64,000 bases of DNA from Theodoxus fluviatilis (Eukaryota > Mollusca > Gastropoda > Cycloneritida > Neritidae): contig JAWQFJ010017101.1 in the NCBI GenBank assembly GCA_034096865.1, positions 170,001 through 234,000 on the forward strand. The letters run 5' to 3'. Below are positions 20,801 through 31,933 of the stretch, piece by piece. The position numbers and the translations under genes are program-made. How positions within the stretch are numbered: position 1 is the stretch's first letter; the number at the start of each line of letters is the position of its first letter. The notes below the pieces were generated by a model. The model was given only the letters and a program-made list of their open reading frames with translations. It had not been told where the DNA came from and ran no database searches.

Positions 20801-23800
20801 CCTCGTTCATCATTTCCAGCATGGTGGCGTTCTTCAGGAGAGACACTCGGTCACACGGTGGAGACGTGTTGATGAAGATCACGTCCCTGGTCGCTCTACA
20901 CATGGGCAGCTGCAGCAGCAGGTACACCGCCTCTTGCGCTGACACCTCGCAGTGGTTCAGGAACTTGTTGGCAATGTGACGGACCTGTTGTTGTACGCTG
21001 CGGTTGCCACGCTTGGCCTCTTCAGAAGCATCACGCAGCAGGTCACTCATGCCACGAGCACCCTTGCTGATGTAGGTGATGATGTAGGCACCACAGGCGT
21101 ATTCGTCCATCACATACTGGACATCAGTGTTGGCCATCCAAATCTGTGCGAGGGCGTCGTTCCGGGTGTTCATGCGGCTCTCTGCTGGCTTGCGTTTCAG
21201 GAAGATTTTGTTGCTGCTGAGATCTTCACGCAGCCCAACAATGTAGTCTTCCTCAGTCAGACCTATTCTGGCCAAAAACTCTTCAAACGAGATGTCTTCT
21301 CCAGGCTGCAGGTCTTTGAGGCCATCCTTGATCTTCTTTAGGTAGACCTTTCGCTCTGGGTACATCTTTTCATCATCCTCGTTCAGTGGTCTAAGAAGCA
21401 TGGTCTGTGGCATGGGAGCAAGAGGGAAGCCAAAGCGGCACGTGTGTTTGCCTCCTTTCTTGCACGACTTTGAGTGCTTGTGCTCGTGCAGGCTGGACAC
21501 CTCCTTCAGCTCACCCTCAGTGTGCCTCTGACATGTCAGATATTTGTCAACGAAGGCCACAACATCTGCATCGTCGTCAGAGTCTGCTTCTGGGGTGTTT
21601 TCAACCCACAGCAGACAGTGGATGTGAGGCGAGCCTCTCTGCTGGTACTCCACCCGATAGAAGTAGTCAACGACATGTCCTAGTGGTTGAAGTTCGCAGA
21701 GAATGACCTTGCGAAACAAGATCTGCACGCGGTAGTCAAAGTGACGCGAGCAGGTAACAGGGTCTTGCTGGATCAACTTCGACTTCTCCTGCCATGTCAG
21801 GTTGAGCAGGTCGTCATCACTGGGCTCTGTCCCATGTTCTGTCCGGTACAGCACACGCAGAAGGTCAGGCCAACGTGTTTCTGCTGCTGAAAAGGTGGCA
21901 AAGAAGGCGGTGCGTCCCAACTGCCTGAGCATGGCAAACAGATCTTTTTGTTTAGCCTGCCAATATGGAGGTGACGACCGCAGCGTTTTCAGCACACGGT
22001 AACCCTCATCCTGGCGCAACAGGCTCTCCATGGCGCCCTCCTTCGACAACTGACCAGCAGTGTAGCCTGGCTGTTTTCCCTTCACTTTTCTCAGGGCCGT
22101 GGTGGCAAGGTCACGGATTTGCAACATTTGTAGTTTTTTTAGTTTGAAAAAAATGTTGGCAATGGAGTGCGCCACTCGCCTGTCCTGATTTCGCAGTTCC
22201 TGCTTGCAAATCTTGCTGTAGGTGATGGACTTGGCTCGCGTGTTGTTGTCGACGCGGCGCTCGCCACAGAAGATGGTGGGAAAGGACTTCTCCTCACAGT
22301 CCTTGTCCAGGAAAAGGGCCAGAGGGTGCTTGCCTTCACCAGGTGCGATCTTGAGTGCACGCTGGCCGTCCTCTGTGAAGTCGTTGGGGTGCAACAGAGT
22401 GTCGCGACACCCACCGCCTACCTCTGCTTCCTCGTTGATCTCCACCCAGTCCTTGTCAACATCATCGTCAGGAAGACTGTCTTGGTTGCCGGCATCTTTT
22501 TTGATGTTCTCGTCTGCCCATTCACCAAGCAGCCCTGCAAGATCTTTTGGTAACTGACCAACAGGTGCGTCGCCCTGGTTTGTTGGTGGCTGACCATCAG
22601 GTGCGTCGCCCTGGTTTGTTGGTGGCTGACCATCAGGTGCGTCACCCTGGTTTATTGGTGGCTGACCATCAGGTGCGTCGCCCTGGTTTATTGGTGGCTG
22701 ACCATCAGGTGCGTCACCCTGGTTTATTGGGGGCTGACCATCAGGTGCGTCGCCCTGGTTTGTTGGGGGCTGGACCTCAGGAACGTCTTCGGTGGGTTCT
22801 GCCTGATCCAGCCTGAACTGGACAAAGTCTTCCTCTGCCCACTCTTGCCTGTACCATGTGGGGTCGAGTTTGATGCCCTCCTCTTTGTACAGATCACTGT
22901 TGTCTGTCAGCCACTGAGCAGCTGCATAGATTCGTTTTGGTCTCACGTTTTCAAACTGGTACGAGGTCTTATAACGCAAGCGCCTGTTCAGTTTCAGCGC
23001 CACTGTTTCAGTGTCTTCAAAGCGTCGTGGAAGCGACGTCACGGTGGCAGACACATCCACAGGCACGTTGACCACATTGCCTCGAATACCAAATTGACGG
23101 TCACGACCCAACTCACGCAGCTGCATGAAAGGAATGCGTGGTGAAACACACCGTTCCTCCAGGGCTGTTAAACCTTGCAACTCAGGAGGGATCACAGGAA
23201 AGGCAAGGCCATTGGCAACAGCCAGATCAGGCAACACCTTCTTCTTCACGTTCCTCAGGCATGTGTTGCAAATCCACTCTGTGTCCTGGAAGCTCTTCAC
23301 ACCACGCAATACCTGCTGCACCAGAGATGGTGGAACTCCCTTGGCAAGCAGATAAATTGCGGGTGGAGCAATAGATACCGAGTGCTTGTAGAACAAGTCG
23401 TTACAGCAAGTACACACAAACACTGGTCCGTGGTGGAGGCAGGACTGGAAAGTTTTCTGCACACTCTCAACAGTCACTGGGTCTACCTCCATGTGTCTAG
23501 TGCGTCTGCTCTTCCGGTATTTCCTGGTGCTGGACAGCTCTTTCTGCCTGTAAGACTGGCTGTTTCGTCTTTTCTTGGCTTTCTGCTGCTGTTGTCTTTC
23601 AGCTTCGTACGCCCGAAAACTGGCGTCGGATCTCCTATCCCGTTTCAAAAACACCTCTCTTACTTTTTCCTTCTCTCTAAATGATGGCCATGATCTTTTT
23701 CGTGCCTTCCCTTCTTTTCCTTTTGCCCTTTCCTTCTCTCTGAACTCAGGATCTGACCTTCTCTTTGCCTTGCTTTGCGTTCCCTTTGCTCTTTCCTCTT

Positions 23801-24881
23801 CTTTGAACCCAGGATCTGACCTTCTCTTTGCCTTGCTTTGCGTTTCCTTTGACCTTTCCTCCTCTTTGAACAAATGATGTGACCTTTTTCTTTTCCTACT
23901 TTCATTCCTCTTTGCTCGTTCCTTCTCTCTAAACGCATCTGATGCGCGAAGTTCATTCACTCGATGTTGGACACTTGCCTTCCATCGCGCAGACTTGAAA
24001 GACACTCCCCTACCAGATGCTGAAGTGGACCTCTTCATCTGCCTGGCAAACTCTGCTGCCAACAGAGACTCAGATGGAAGCGGCTGGAAGCTCCGACGCT
24101 GGCACGCTGCACCGCCTTCAATGGCAGGAGCGTGCACATCAACCACCACCTCAAAGTGATTGTCGTTGAGGTTGTTGATGAACAACCTCTCAGGATTCAA
24201 AACAACCTTCCGATCCAAGACGGCTGGGTCATGTTGGTGCCACTCCTGCCTCCCACCCACGCCCGAGTACACACAGATCCTGGTCTTCAGCATGGCGGCG
24301 GCCGCCAAAATTTCCACCTCTGTAGCCCACCTGCCATTCCCCCGCATGCCGCTGTGCACCAAATACGACCTGGCACTACTCAGACGAAAGAACCGCTCCA
24401 AAGGTTGGGTGAACCTGGACTCCGCTATGAAATCACAAACTGCCCCTCTCAGCTGCAGATGACACTCCTCTGAACCCGTCACAAAGACACTCAGGCAACG
24501 AAAGAAACAGTTGCCGTCACCCCCAATAACGATGATGTCCTTGGGAGATCCAGCGGCCACCTTGCGATCACCTGAGTCCAAAAACTGTTTAAACGACAGA
24601 CGGAACTCCTGACACTGCCTCAGCTGCCACTCAGCCCGAACAGGCTGGAAAGGTAGGACACGATGCTCAACCCGCTGCACGACACAATCACCTACACTGT
24701 CCTCAACTCGCTGCACAACACACTCATCGCTCACAACTACACTGCCTGCACACTTGTGAGACTTCAGACGCTGACTGCTAGAAAAGACCTTCTCACATTT
24801 GTCACAAAAGGGACAAACATGATTGTTTAGAGTCGTCTGACTCTTGAACACTTTTTCACACGTAGCACACTTGGAACTCAT
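17870..24881 (-). CDS. Helentron Rep-helicase with OTU protease and EEP endonuclease domains (one C-terminal frameshift)
   Basis: The ATG at 24881 opens a frame of more than 2200 codons. Domains in order: cysteine pairs resembling C2H2 fingers (residues 1-45); an OTU cysteine protease (about 115-250) with GDGNC at 121-125 and NHFEVV at 241-246; Lys/Arg/Glu-rich repeats; a CTCC zinc-binding region; seven 12-residue repeats of the QPPTNQGDAPDG type (22550-22780); a HUH Rep nuclease with GSPHIHCLLW (near 1083) and a Tyr-containing YIITYISKGARG; an SF1 helicase with GGAGVGKS (near 1645), LIIDEISM and a C-terminal VALSRAKT; and an endonuclease/exonuclease/phosphatase domain from about 2115. Near 18205 a one-base (mod 3) indel moves the rest to another frame (17870-18202), where GGDLNCD and SDHKPVF complete the endonuclease. 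The domain set is that of Helentrons, rolling-circle transposons. Only the late frameshift breaks it, so it is probably young. Confidence 0.92.
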
Positions 24882-25396
24882 TTTGCGCTAGACTATATTA
24901 ACTAAGCCAAAGGGAGCGGGAGGAAACTATCAAAGAAATTACAAATAGAGAATAGCACTAACAGAGATACCAAACCACCACTACCTGACTAAATCCACTG
25001 GAAAGTCTTGATTTGTAGCAGTCCTGCAACAAACAAAAAAGTAAATGTTGTAAAAATCAAAGGCAATTGTAATAACATGTCTACTTTTGAGACAACACGT
25101 CTAATTTTAAACTTGAAACATCACACAAAGTCAAACATTTATAAGCATTTATTGACAAATTATAATTCTGGCCTTTGTAAGACTGCAATCACTGAATCAG
25201 CAACAATGGCATTCTGTGAAGGTAATCAGTTTTCTATTTGGTGTTAGCAATAAGCACAACATAGAAGCTATAATTCTACACCCATGCAAAGCTGGATCCT
25301 TATGAACAATTTTCAATGGAAACATTTTACAAAACTCCTTCAAAAATGAATTGAAAACAAAAATTTCACAGACTTACCAATGATAGCGTCCTTTCT

Positions 25397-25610
25397 GGGC
25401 AATGTCATGACAGGAAGTGACATCATAGGAAACATGTGACATCATCACGAAACAGGTAGTGACATCATAAAAAATACATTATGTCATCTGTGATCTCATC
25501 ATCTGGGCAATGTCATGACAGGAAGTGACATCATAGGAAACATGTGACATCATCACGAAACAGGTAGTGACATCATAAAAAATACATTATGTCATCTGTG
25601 ATCTCATCAG
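25397..25610. repeat. 108-bp tandem duplication
   Basis: The stretch beginning ctgggcaatgtcatgacagg occurs at about 25397 and again at about 25503, almost identical over 108 bp. Each copy carries several tgacatcat motifs. It lies in the non-coding leader of the Helentron-bearing insertion. Confidence 0.85.
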
Positions 25611-26028
25611 GTTCCAAGTCTTGGTAACTGTTAGCAGAAACCATTGTGGGGTACATTTCTGACACAAGCATTTTATGATGGAGAACCTTTTGACACTCCA
25701 CAACCATCTAAAAACATTTTATAGACATACACATGATACAGTCTGGTGCCTACTGCTTGCAAAATTAGAATTTTAACAAAATCATTGGCACCTGCATAAT
25801 AATTATATTGAGTTTAGTTTATTTTGGCACATAATAGTGTCTCTTGCTGTGCCGCTTCTGTCTGGTCCTGTTATGAATTGGGCGCCTATGGAAATTATAA
25901 TGAATTTACACTGGCGGCTGTGCCGCCTCTGTCTGGTCCTGTTATGAATTCAAAAAAATTGGGGTGGAGGGTACATTAGCCACAATTACAAAAATACTTG
26001 AACTAAAGTCCAAATGTGTATCACTGTA

Positions 26029-26508
26029 TCAAGGTCAAGGTCACAGGAGCTCTTCAAAGTTGGATTGTATACATATTTTGAAGTGACCTTGACCCTGAAC
26101 TATGAAAGATAACTGTTTCAAGTTTAAAAATTGTGTGGGGCACATGTTATGCTTTCATCATGAGACACATTTGGTCACATATCATCAAGGTCAAGGTCAC
26201 TTTGACCCTTATGAAATGTGACCAGAATGGGGTAGTGAACCACTAAAAGTGACCATATCTCATGGTAGAAAGTGCCAATAAGCACCATTGTACTTCCTAT
26301 GTCTTGAATTGACAGCTTTGTGTTGCATGACCTAGGATGACCTTGACCTTGGGTCAAGGTCACATGTATTTTGGTAGGAAAAATGTGTAAAGCAGTTCTT
26401 AGTGTATGATGTCATTGCTAGGTTTAGTTGTTTGACCTTGACCTTGAAGGTCACTGAATGTCAAGGTCAAGGTCAAGCATGTGAGTCGTATGGGCTTTGC
26501 CCTTCTTG
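26029..26508 (+). mobile_element. AAGGTCA-rich dispersed element, right part of copy 2
   Basis: Begins inside the family consensus (TCAAGGTCAAGGTCAC), follows the copy at 5803-6292 closely and ends with CATGTGAGTC, GGGCTTTGCCC and TTCTTG. It is the continuation of the part at 17181-17559, with a 30-bp overlap. It contains many AGGTCA half-sites, including TGACCTTGACCTTGGG followed by TCAAGGTCA. Confidence 0.85.
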
Positions 26509-26567
26509 TTTAATAATGATGTCACTTGGCGGAATAAAATACTGTAAACTGTGAACTGTGAGGTACA

Positions 26568-27213
26568 AGCTGCTCAGGGGTGCCCACATCCAAGCTACTG
26601 GAGCTGCTCAGGGGTGCCCACATCCAAGCTACTGGAGCTGCTCAGGGGTGCCCACATCCAAGCTACTGGAGCTGCTCAGGGGTGCCCACATCCAAGCTAC
26701 TGGAGCTGCTCAGGGGTGCCCACATCCAAGCTACTGGAGCTGCTCAGGGGTGCCCACATCCAAGCTACTGGAGCTGCTCAGGGGTGCCCACATCCAAGCT
26801 ACTGGAGCTGCTCAGGGGTGCCCATATCCAAGCTACTGGAGCTGCTCAGGGGTGCCCATATCCAAGCTACTGGAGCTGCTCAGGGGTGCCCATATCCAAG
26901 CTACTGGAGCTGCTCAGGGGTGCCCATATCCAAGCTACTGGAGCTGCTCAGGGGTGCCCATATCCAAGCTACTGGAGCTGCTCAGGGGTGCCCATATCCA
27001 AGCTACTGGAGCTGCTCAGGGGTGCCCATATCCAAGCTACTGGAGCTGCTCAGGGGTGCCCATATCCAAGCTACTGGAGCTGCTCAGGGGTGCCCATATC
27101 CAAGCTACTGGAGCTGCTCAGGGGTGCCCATATCCAAGCTACTGGAGCTGCTCAGGGGTGCCCATATCCAAGCTACTGGAGCTGCTCAGGGGTGCCCACA
27201 TCCAAGCTACTGG
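26568..27213. repeat. 34-bp satellite, about 19 copies
   Basis: The unit gctgctcaggggtgcccaca (then tccaagctactgga, 34 bp in all) repeats with very few changes. Copies differ mainly at one base (cacatcc or catatcc), and copies of each type are clustered, which suggests recent local expansion. Because 34 is not a multiple of 3 and the unit lacks stops, all three plus frames are open for more than 210 codons. I regard none as a gene. A related core (ctgctccagtagctcag) appears twice near 11540-11620. Confidence 0.95.
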
Positions 27214-27219
27214 ACAAGT

Positions 27220-27300
27220 GACAACTTACAAGTGACCGTGAAATAGGACGGTATAATCTCATCGTACACAGTCCTATTTCACGGTCACTTGTAAGTTGTC
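27220..27300. repeat. Perfect 30-bp inverted repeat (hairpin)
   Basis: Bases 27220-27249 are the exact reverse complement of 27271-27300, with a 21-nt spacer (27250-27270) that could pair further through gta/tac. The left arm starts six bases after the end of the 34-bp satellite. It could be a fold-back transposon end or two element ends joined head to head. Confidence 0.93.
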
Positions 27301-27563
27301 GCTGCGAACGAGGCCTATTCACAAAACGTCGACCCAGATTTGTACCGGTCCAATCAGATTGAACAAACATTGAATATCGATGCAATTGATATTGCTGTTT
27401 TGTAGTATCAAAAAGTCAAATCAGGTAACAGAACAAAACACTGTTGTTAGTCTCTGCGACATCTTGGCCTTTCTTTCTTCCTTGTAATCTGTCCTGCATA
27501 CTCTCTTTCCGTCTTTTCTAGTATTTGTTAAGATACAAAACGCAAAACATAACAAATTCTCAC

Positions 27564-27785
27564 CATGATCTCTCAAAGTGATCCGAACAAACATATCGAT
27601 CTGCCTTAGTGTCAAAAGTGAGTGACTTCAGGTTCAGTTGAGCGATCCACTCACGGCGCCTTTGAGTTGTGAGATCCAGCATTTCTTTGCCTTTTCGCGT
27701 TGCTACACGCGGTACAACATAAAAAACGTCGATCATTCTCTCTGTCGTGCTGATTGTGGCAGTTCTTCACACAGCAGGTCACCAT
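27564..27785 (-). pseudogene. THAP-domain exon with a one-base frameshift
   Basis: From the ATG at 27785 the minus strand reads MVTCCVKNCHNQ, a typical THAP start with C-x4-C. After a run of six T (near 27726) the match continues in another frame with VVPRVATRKGKEM, EWIAQLN and finally VCSDHF, giving the complete C2CH pattern, the invariant Trp and about 80 residues. A donor-like gtgaga follows at 27563, so this looks like a first exon. THAP domains bind DNA in host regulators and in P-element-, Kolobok- or Harbinger-like transposases. No further exons were found. It points away from the torsin exon-1 remnant at 27997. Confidence 0.72.
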
Positions 27786-27996
27786 TGTAGAAAAAAATAC
27801 ACTTTCTGCTCCAAAAACAGTCGTGTCTTTCACTGATTTTGTAAGCGACGCGCCGTTGTTTTCCTAGAAGTAGGAAAAATTCACTCTGTCTTCCCGAGTG
27901 TGTCTCGATCTCGACGGAGCTCATATACCTTTATAATTACTCTCTTCACCAGCAGATTAATCACGAATATGCAGGCACACGACCAACACTCCCAAA

Positions 27997-28183
27997 ATGC
28001 TCATGAGAAAAGTGGTTTTGGTTTTGTTGCTTCTAAACACCTATGTCGACCGATATGATGTGGAGGCGTTTGATCCATTCACCGCTTTAACAGTGGGTGC
28101 AATGGCTATGTTAACGTACTAGTACGGTGCCCGTATTCTTAATGAGCAGTGCAGAAGCCCTTGGATTATCAACGACCTGAGAG
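27997..28183 (+). pseudogene. Decayed third copy of torsin exon 1
   Basis: The stretch is clearly duplicated from, or with, exon 1 of torsin B (35200-35398). It shares the start context, the signal peptide (MLMRKVVLVLLLLN against [14 protein letters not shown]), VEAFDP, the WIIN end and the donor followed by aaataacgg. The open frame is broken by TAG at 28120-28122, and one of the paired cysteines is lost (EQC). The flanking intron with TCC/TCG repeats (28260-28400) is also duplicated. No later torsin exons follow before the LINE at 28573, so it is a pseudogene or an unused alternative first exon. Confidence 0.85.
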
Positions 28184-28572
28184 GTAAGAAAAATAACGGT
28201 GCTATATAGCTACTTTGATGTGGCAGTAGTAGTAGCTGCTGCTTTTGTTGTTTTCCTACTGCTCGTCCTCGTCGTCGTCCTCCTCCTCCTTTGTCGTCGT
28301 CTTCCTCCTCCTTCGTCGTCGTCGTCATTCCTCCTCCTTCGTCGTCGTCATTCCTCCTCCTTCGTCGTCGTCTCCCTCCTCCTTCGTCGTCCTCCTCCTT
28401 AGGTTGTTGTGATTAAGACACAATTGTGACCGTGCATGTGGGAGCAAGGCTAAAGTAGGTATAACATTTTTCGAGAAATCACTGAGTTAATTCGTCAGCG
28501 CACTAAGTCACGTATACATTTTCCAAGGGGCGCGTTTGTTTGGCCACAAATCTCGAGATTCTCCCTGAATGG

Positions 28573-31500
28573 CTAGTCGAGGGCGAGTGAGACGCTCCTC
28601 ATCTTGTCTCGTAGTCTGGACGACCGTTGGGGCACCACAGATGATCTGACAACCAGTTCTCTCCATTCCTCTCGCCTCTCGGACTGTCTCAAGGCTACGC
28701 TGATCCTCATCCCTGTTCACTCTGAGACATTGTCCTCTCATCTTTTCCTTTGTCTGCCTCTCCTCCTCCCTCCTTTTACTGTGCCTTGTAGCTCAGTCCT
28801 GGCAAGCCCTGACGATCGTGAGACGTGCCCATACCACTTTAGTTTGCGTCTTTTCACAGCGGTCAGTAGTTCTTCATGGGGCCCGATGACTTGCCTGATT
28901 CTGTTTCGGACTTCCTCGTTTGTGATGCGGTCCTTGTAGGAGATGCCGAGGAGTCGTCGAAAGCATCTCATTTCCATGGCCTGTATCCTTCTCTCCAAGT
29001 CAGCTGTTAGTGTCCATGACTCACAGGCATACAAATATATGGATATGACCAGGGCGCGCATCAGTCTGATCTTTGAGCTGAGGGCTATGTTCCTGTCCTT
29101 CCAGATGGTCTTGAGTTTTGTGAGTGCTGCTGTGGTCTGAGCAATTCTGGCGAGTATTTCAGGTTTGGATCCTGCATCTGTGACAATTGCTCCCAGGTAT
29201 TTGAAGCTGTTGACGGTTTCCAGTTTCTCGCCACAGACCTTGATGTCAGTGCTGATGCCGTTGGTGTTGTTGGTCACCAGTTTGATCTTCTCTGCACTGA
29301 TCTGCATGCCAAAATTTGTGGAGGTTGTGTCTAAGCTCTCCACTAAGTTCTCCAGCTCCTTTTCACTTCCGGCCAGGCCATCTATGTCGTCAGCAAAACG
29401 TAAGTTTGTGATTGTTCTGCCGCCAATGCTGACTGTCCCCTCGTGGTCTTTTAGGGCGTCAGTCATTATTCTTTCCAGGAAGATGTTGAAGAGGGTGGAA
29501 GAGAGCAAACAGCCTTGTCTCACTCCGACTGTGGTTCTGAAACAGTCCCTAATGCTGCTGTTGAAGTATACGGCACTTGTGGCATTGTCATAATGGTGTT
29601 CTATGACTCTGATCAGGTTGGCGTTGATGTTGTACAGCCTCATGGTAGCCCACAGTGCTGCATGCCATACCCTGTCGAAAGCCTTCTTAAAGTCCACGAA
29701 GACGTGGTAGAGGTCCTGTTGGTGTTGTAGGTACGTCTCGCACAGTATCCTGAGGTTGAAGATCTGCTCCGTTGTACTGCGTCCTTGTCTGAAGCCTCCC
29801 TGTTCTTCAGTGATGATCTCCTCTGCTTGTGGCTTCAATCTGTTCAGTAAGATCTTCAGCATGACTTTGCTCGGGTGGCTGATGAGGCTGATAGTTCTGT
29901 AGTTCTGGCATCGCTGTAAGTTGCCTTTCTTTGGGAGGGTGATGATGAGGGACTGCGCCCACGGTGTGGGCCACTCCTCTGTCTGCCAGATCTCGTTGCA
30001 GATGGTCAGTAATGCACTGATCATCTCTTCCCCCCCCCCCCCCCCTGCCTGTACCAGCTCTCCTGGCATGTTGTCCATTCCTGTTGACTTCCCCTTCTTC
30101 AGCGATTTCATTGCTGCTTCCACTTCTACACGAAGGATGGGGTGGTCGTCGTTGTTGGTTGCTGGAGGGACATTCGGTACCTCTGGGTCTCCCATGGTTC
30201 TGTAGTTGTAGAATTCTGAGCAGTATTCTGTCCACCTCTTTAAGATGTCTTGTTCCTCCGTCAGACACTTTGCGTCTTTGTCTTGTATTGTGGTGGTTCG
30301 CCCTTGCTTTGTGCTGGTCAGATCTTTCACCAGTTGGTAGGCTTTTTTGCTGTTGTTCTTCTTTAGGCTATCATCAATGTCCTGGCAATGTTCTTCAATC
30401 CAGTTCTCCTTGGCCTTTTTCATGCTTTTCTTGATTTCTTGGTTGACTGCTTTGTACTGCTTTGCGCCTTCTGTGTCGTTCTTTTTCTTCTTCAGGTCTC
30501 TCCGTTTGTCGCAAAGATTGAGTACATCGGCTGTGACCCAGGGCTTTTTGACTGAGCGGTGTTTGCCAAGGATCTCACTGGCCGTTTCAGTCACCGCTGT
30601 GTTGAAGGTGTCAATCAACGTGTCTATGTCTGTGTCGACAGCGCCTAGAATGGTAAGCACTGCAAATTTTCCTCCAACCGTTGCTTGGAAGGCTTCTGCT
30701 ACCTCTGGATCTTTCAGTCTTTTGAGGTCGAATTTGATTCTTGTAGGGCCCAGTTTGTTGGCTTTCTTCAGGTGTAGCTTGAAGGTCATTAGAACAAGCT
30801 CGTGATCGCTCCCAATGTCGGCCCCTGGAAAGCTCTGTGTCTTGGTTACGTTCACACTGGAGCGGAAGCGCTTTTTCACCATGATGTAGTCTATTTGGCT
30901 ATGGTGTTCTCCACTGGGGCTGTGCCATGTGGCTCTTCTTGATGGTTTGTGCGAGCCAAACGTATTTGCCAGCATGAGGTCATTGTAACTGGCAAATTCC
31001 AAGAGCCTCAAGCTCCTCTCGTTGCACTTCGTGTTGCAGTGTTGTCCACATGTGCCTTTCCAGTTCTTGTAGGCATCTTCTCCTACTTTGGCATTCCAGT
31101 CGCCTTGCACCACAAGGATGTCTTTCTTTGGAGTCTGGTCTATGACTTCCTGCAGCTGTTTGTAGAAATCCTCTATGACTTCGTCACTGTAGTCAGTTGT
31201 TGGAGCATACGCCTGTATGATGGTGATGTTGAAGGGGGTTGCCCTTAGGCGGATAGTGATCAGCCGGCTGGAGATTGGCCGGCATCACATGACGCAGTTT
31301 ACGTTGTCCTTGTGAATGAGAAACCCAACGCCCCGCTCGTGTTTATCATCTCGACCACTGAAGTAGAGTTTGTGGCCTTCTTGAGTTGATGTCTCGCCAA
31401 TGTTCTTCCATCGCATTTCACAGAGACCAAGGATGTTCCAGCGGTACCTGTTCATTTCATGTGTAAGTTCTTCTACTTTTCCTGCCTCTCTCAGTGTTCT

Positions 31501-31930
31501 AATATTCCAGGTGCCAATAGTGATGTTTCTGGCACGGAGTTGTTCGTCACACCAGTCGCACACTTTTCACCTCCGCCCTGATGTGCAGCAGAAGGCGCGG
31601 CCCTTGGTGACCCGGGCGACGGCTGATCCGGTATGGGTTGAATGGTTGTACTTGTCATTTGTGGTGTGTCTAGGGCAAGTGACGCATGGCGGAGCCCATC
31701 CCTCTCCATGCCTGACCACAGCCGATATCCTCCCCCTCGGTGGCTCGCCTTGGTCACGAACACGTGGGTTTGTTCCTTTGAGAAAGTTCACCCTGGCTGG
31801 TAACCTACATCGAGGAGGTCCTTCGCCCATTGGTGCCGTGTTAACACCTTAGCCTTTGGTTATCCCTAACCTATCCGCAAGGCAGTGGAAGACTCGTGGA
31901 GGGCGGGGACGTCTCTCTTCCCGTACAGGT
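28573..31930 (-). mobile_element. RTE-like non-LTR retrotransposon, nearly full length, with in-frame stops
   Basis: The endonuclease starts near 31563 with NITIGTWNIRTL, a stop TGA occurs at 31287-31285, and the same frame resumes and runs through VVQGDWNAKVG, SDHELVLMTF, the reverse transcriptase (FVDFKKAFDRV, then LRFADDIDGLAG) and the C-terminal RKLKWYGHVSR tail. After RRRGRQRKR a TGA occurs, and a second TGA a few codons later. Both fall where relatives of this type have Trp. The frame then stays open to the TAG at 28575-28573. About 350 bp upstream (31570-31930) holds a coding-like 5' leader (CVTCPRHTTNDKYNH) typical of this group. Three nonsense changes and no frameshift make it a recent but inactive copy. 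Clade assignment from memory. Confidence 0.85.
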
Positions 31931-31933
31931 CTT

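Larger units (their letters stand above)
17560..26028 (-). mobile_element. Helentron-type Helitron insertion (about 8.5 kb)
   Basis: This segment interrupts an AAGGTCA-rich element whose two halves lie on either side. The junctions share a 30-bp direct repeat (17530-17559 and 26029-26058). Its main content is one huge Rep/helicase/endonuclease gene on the minus strand (17870-24881), with a PHD-finger remnant close to one end (17589-17716). Upstream of the gene, 24882-26028 is non-coding and contains a 108-bp tandem duplication (25397-25610) and a shorter one near 25850-25960. Classical Helitrons leave no target duplication, so the 30-bp repeat is unusual. True element ends were not identified; a hairpin plus CTRR-like end was not evident. 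Confidence 0.7.

Noticed and set aside
26551..27246. Three overlapping plus frames over 210 codons with SYWSCSGVP-type repeats
   Set aside because: The 34-bp unit shifts frame each copy, so all three frames show the same peptide; this is a satellite, not a gene.
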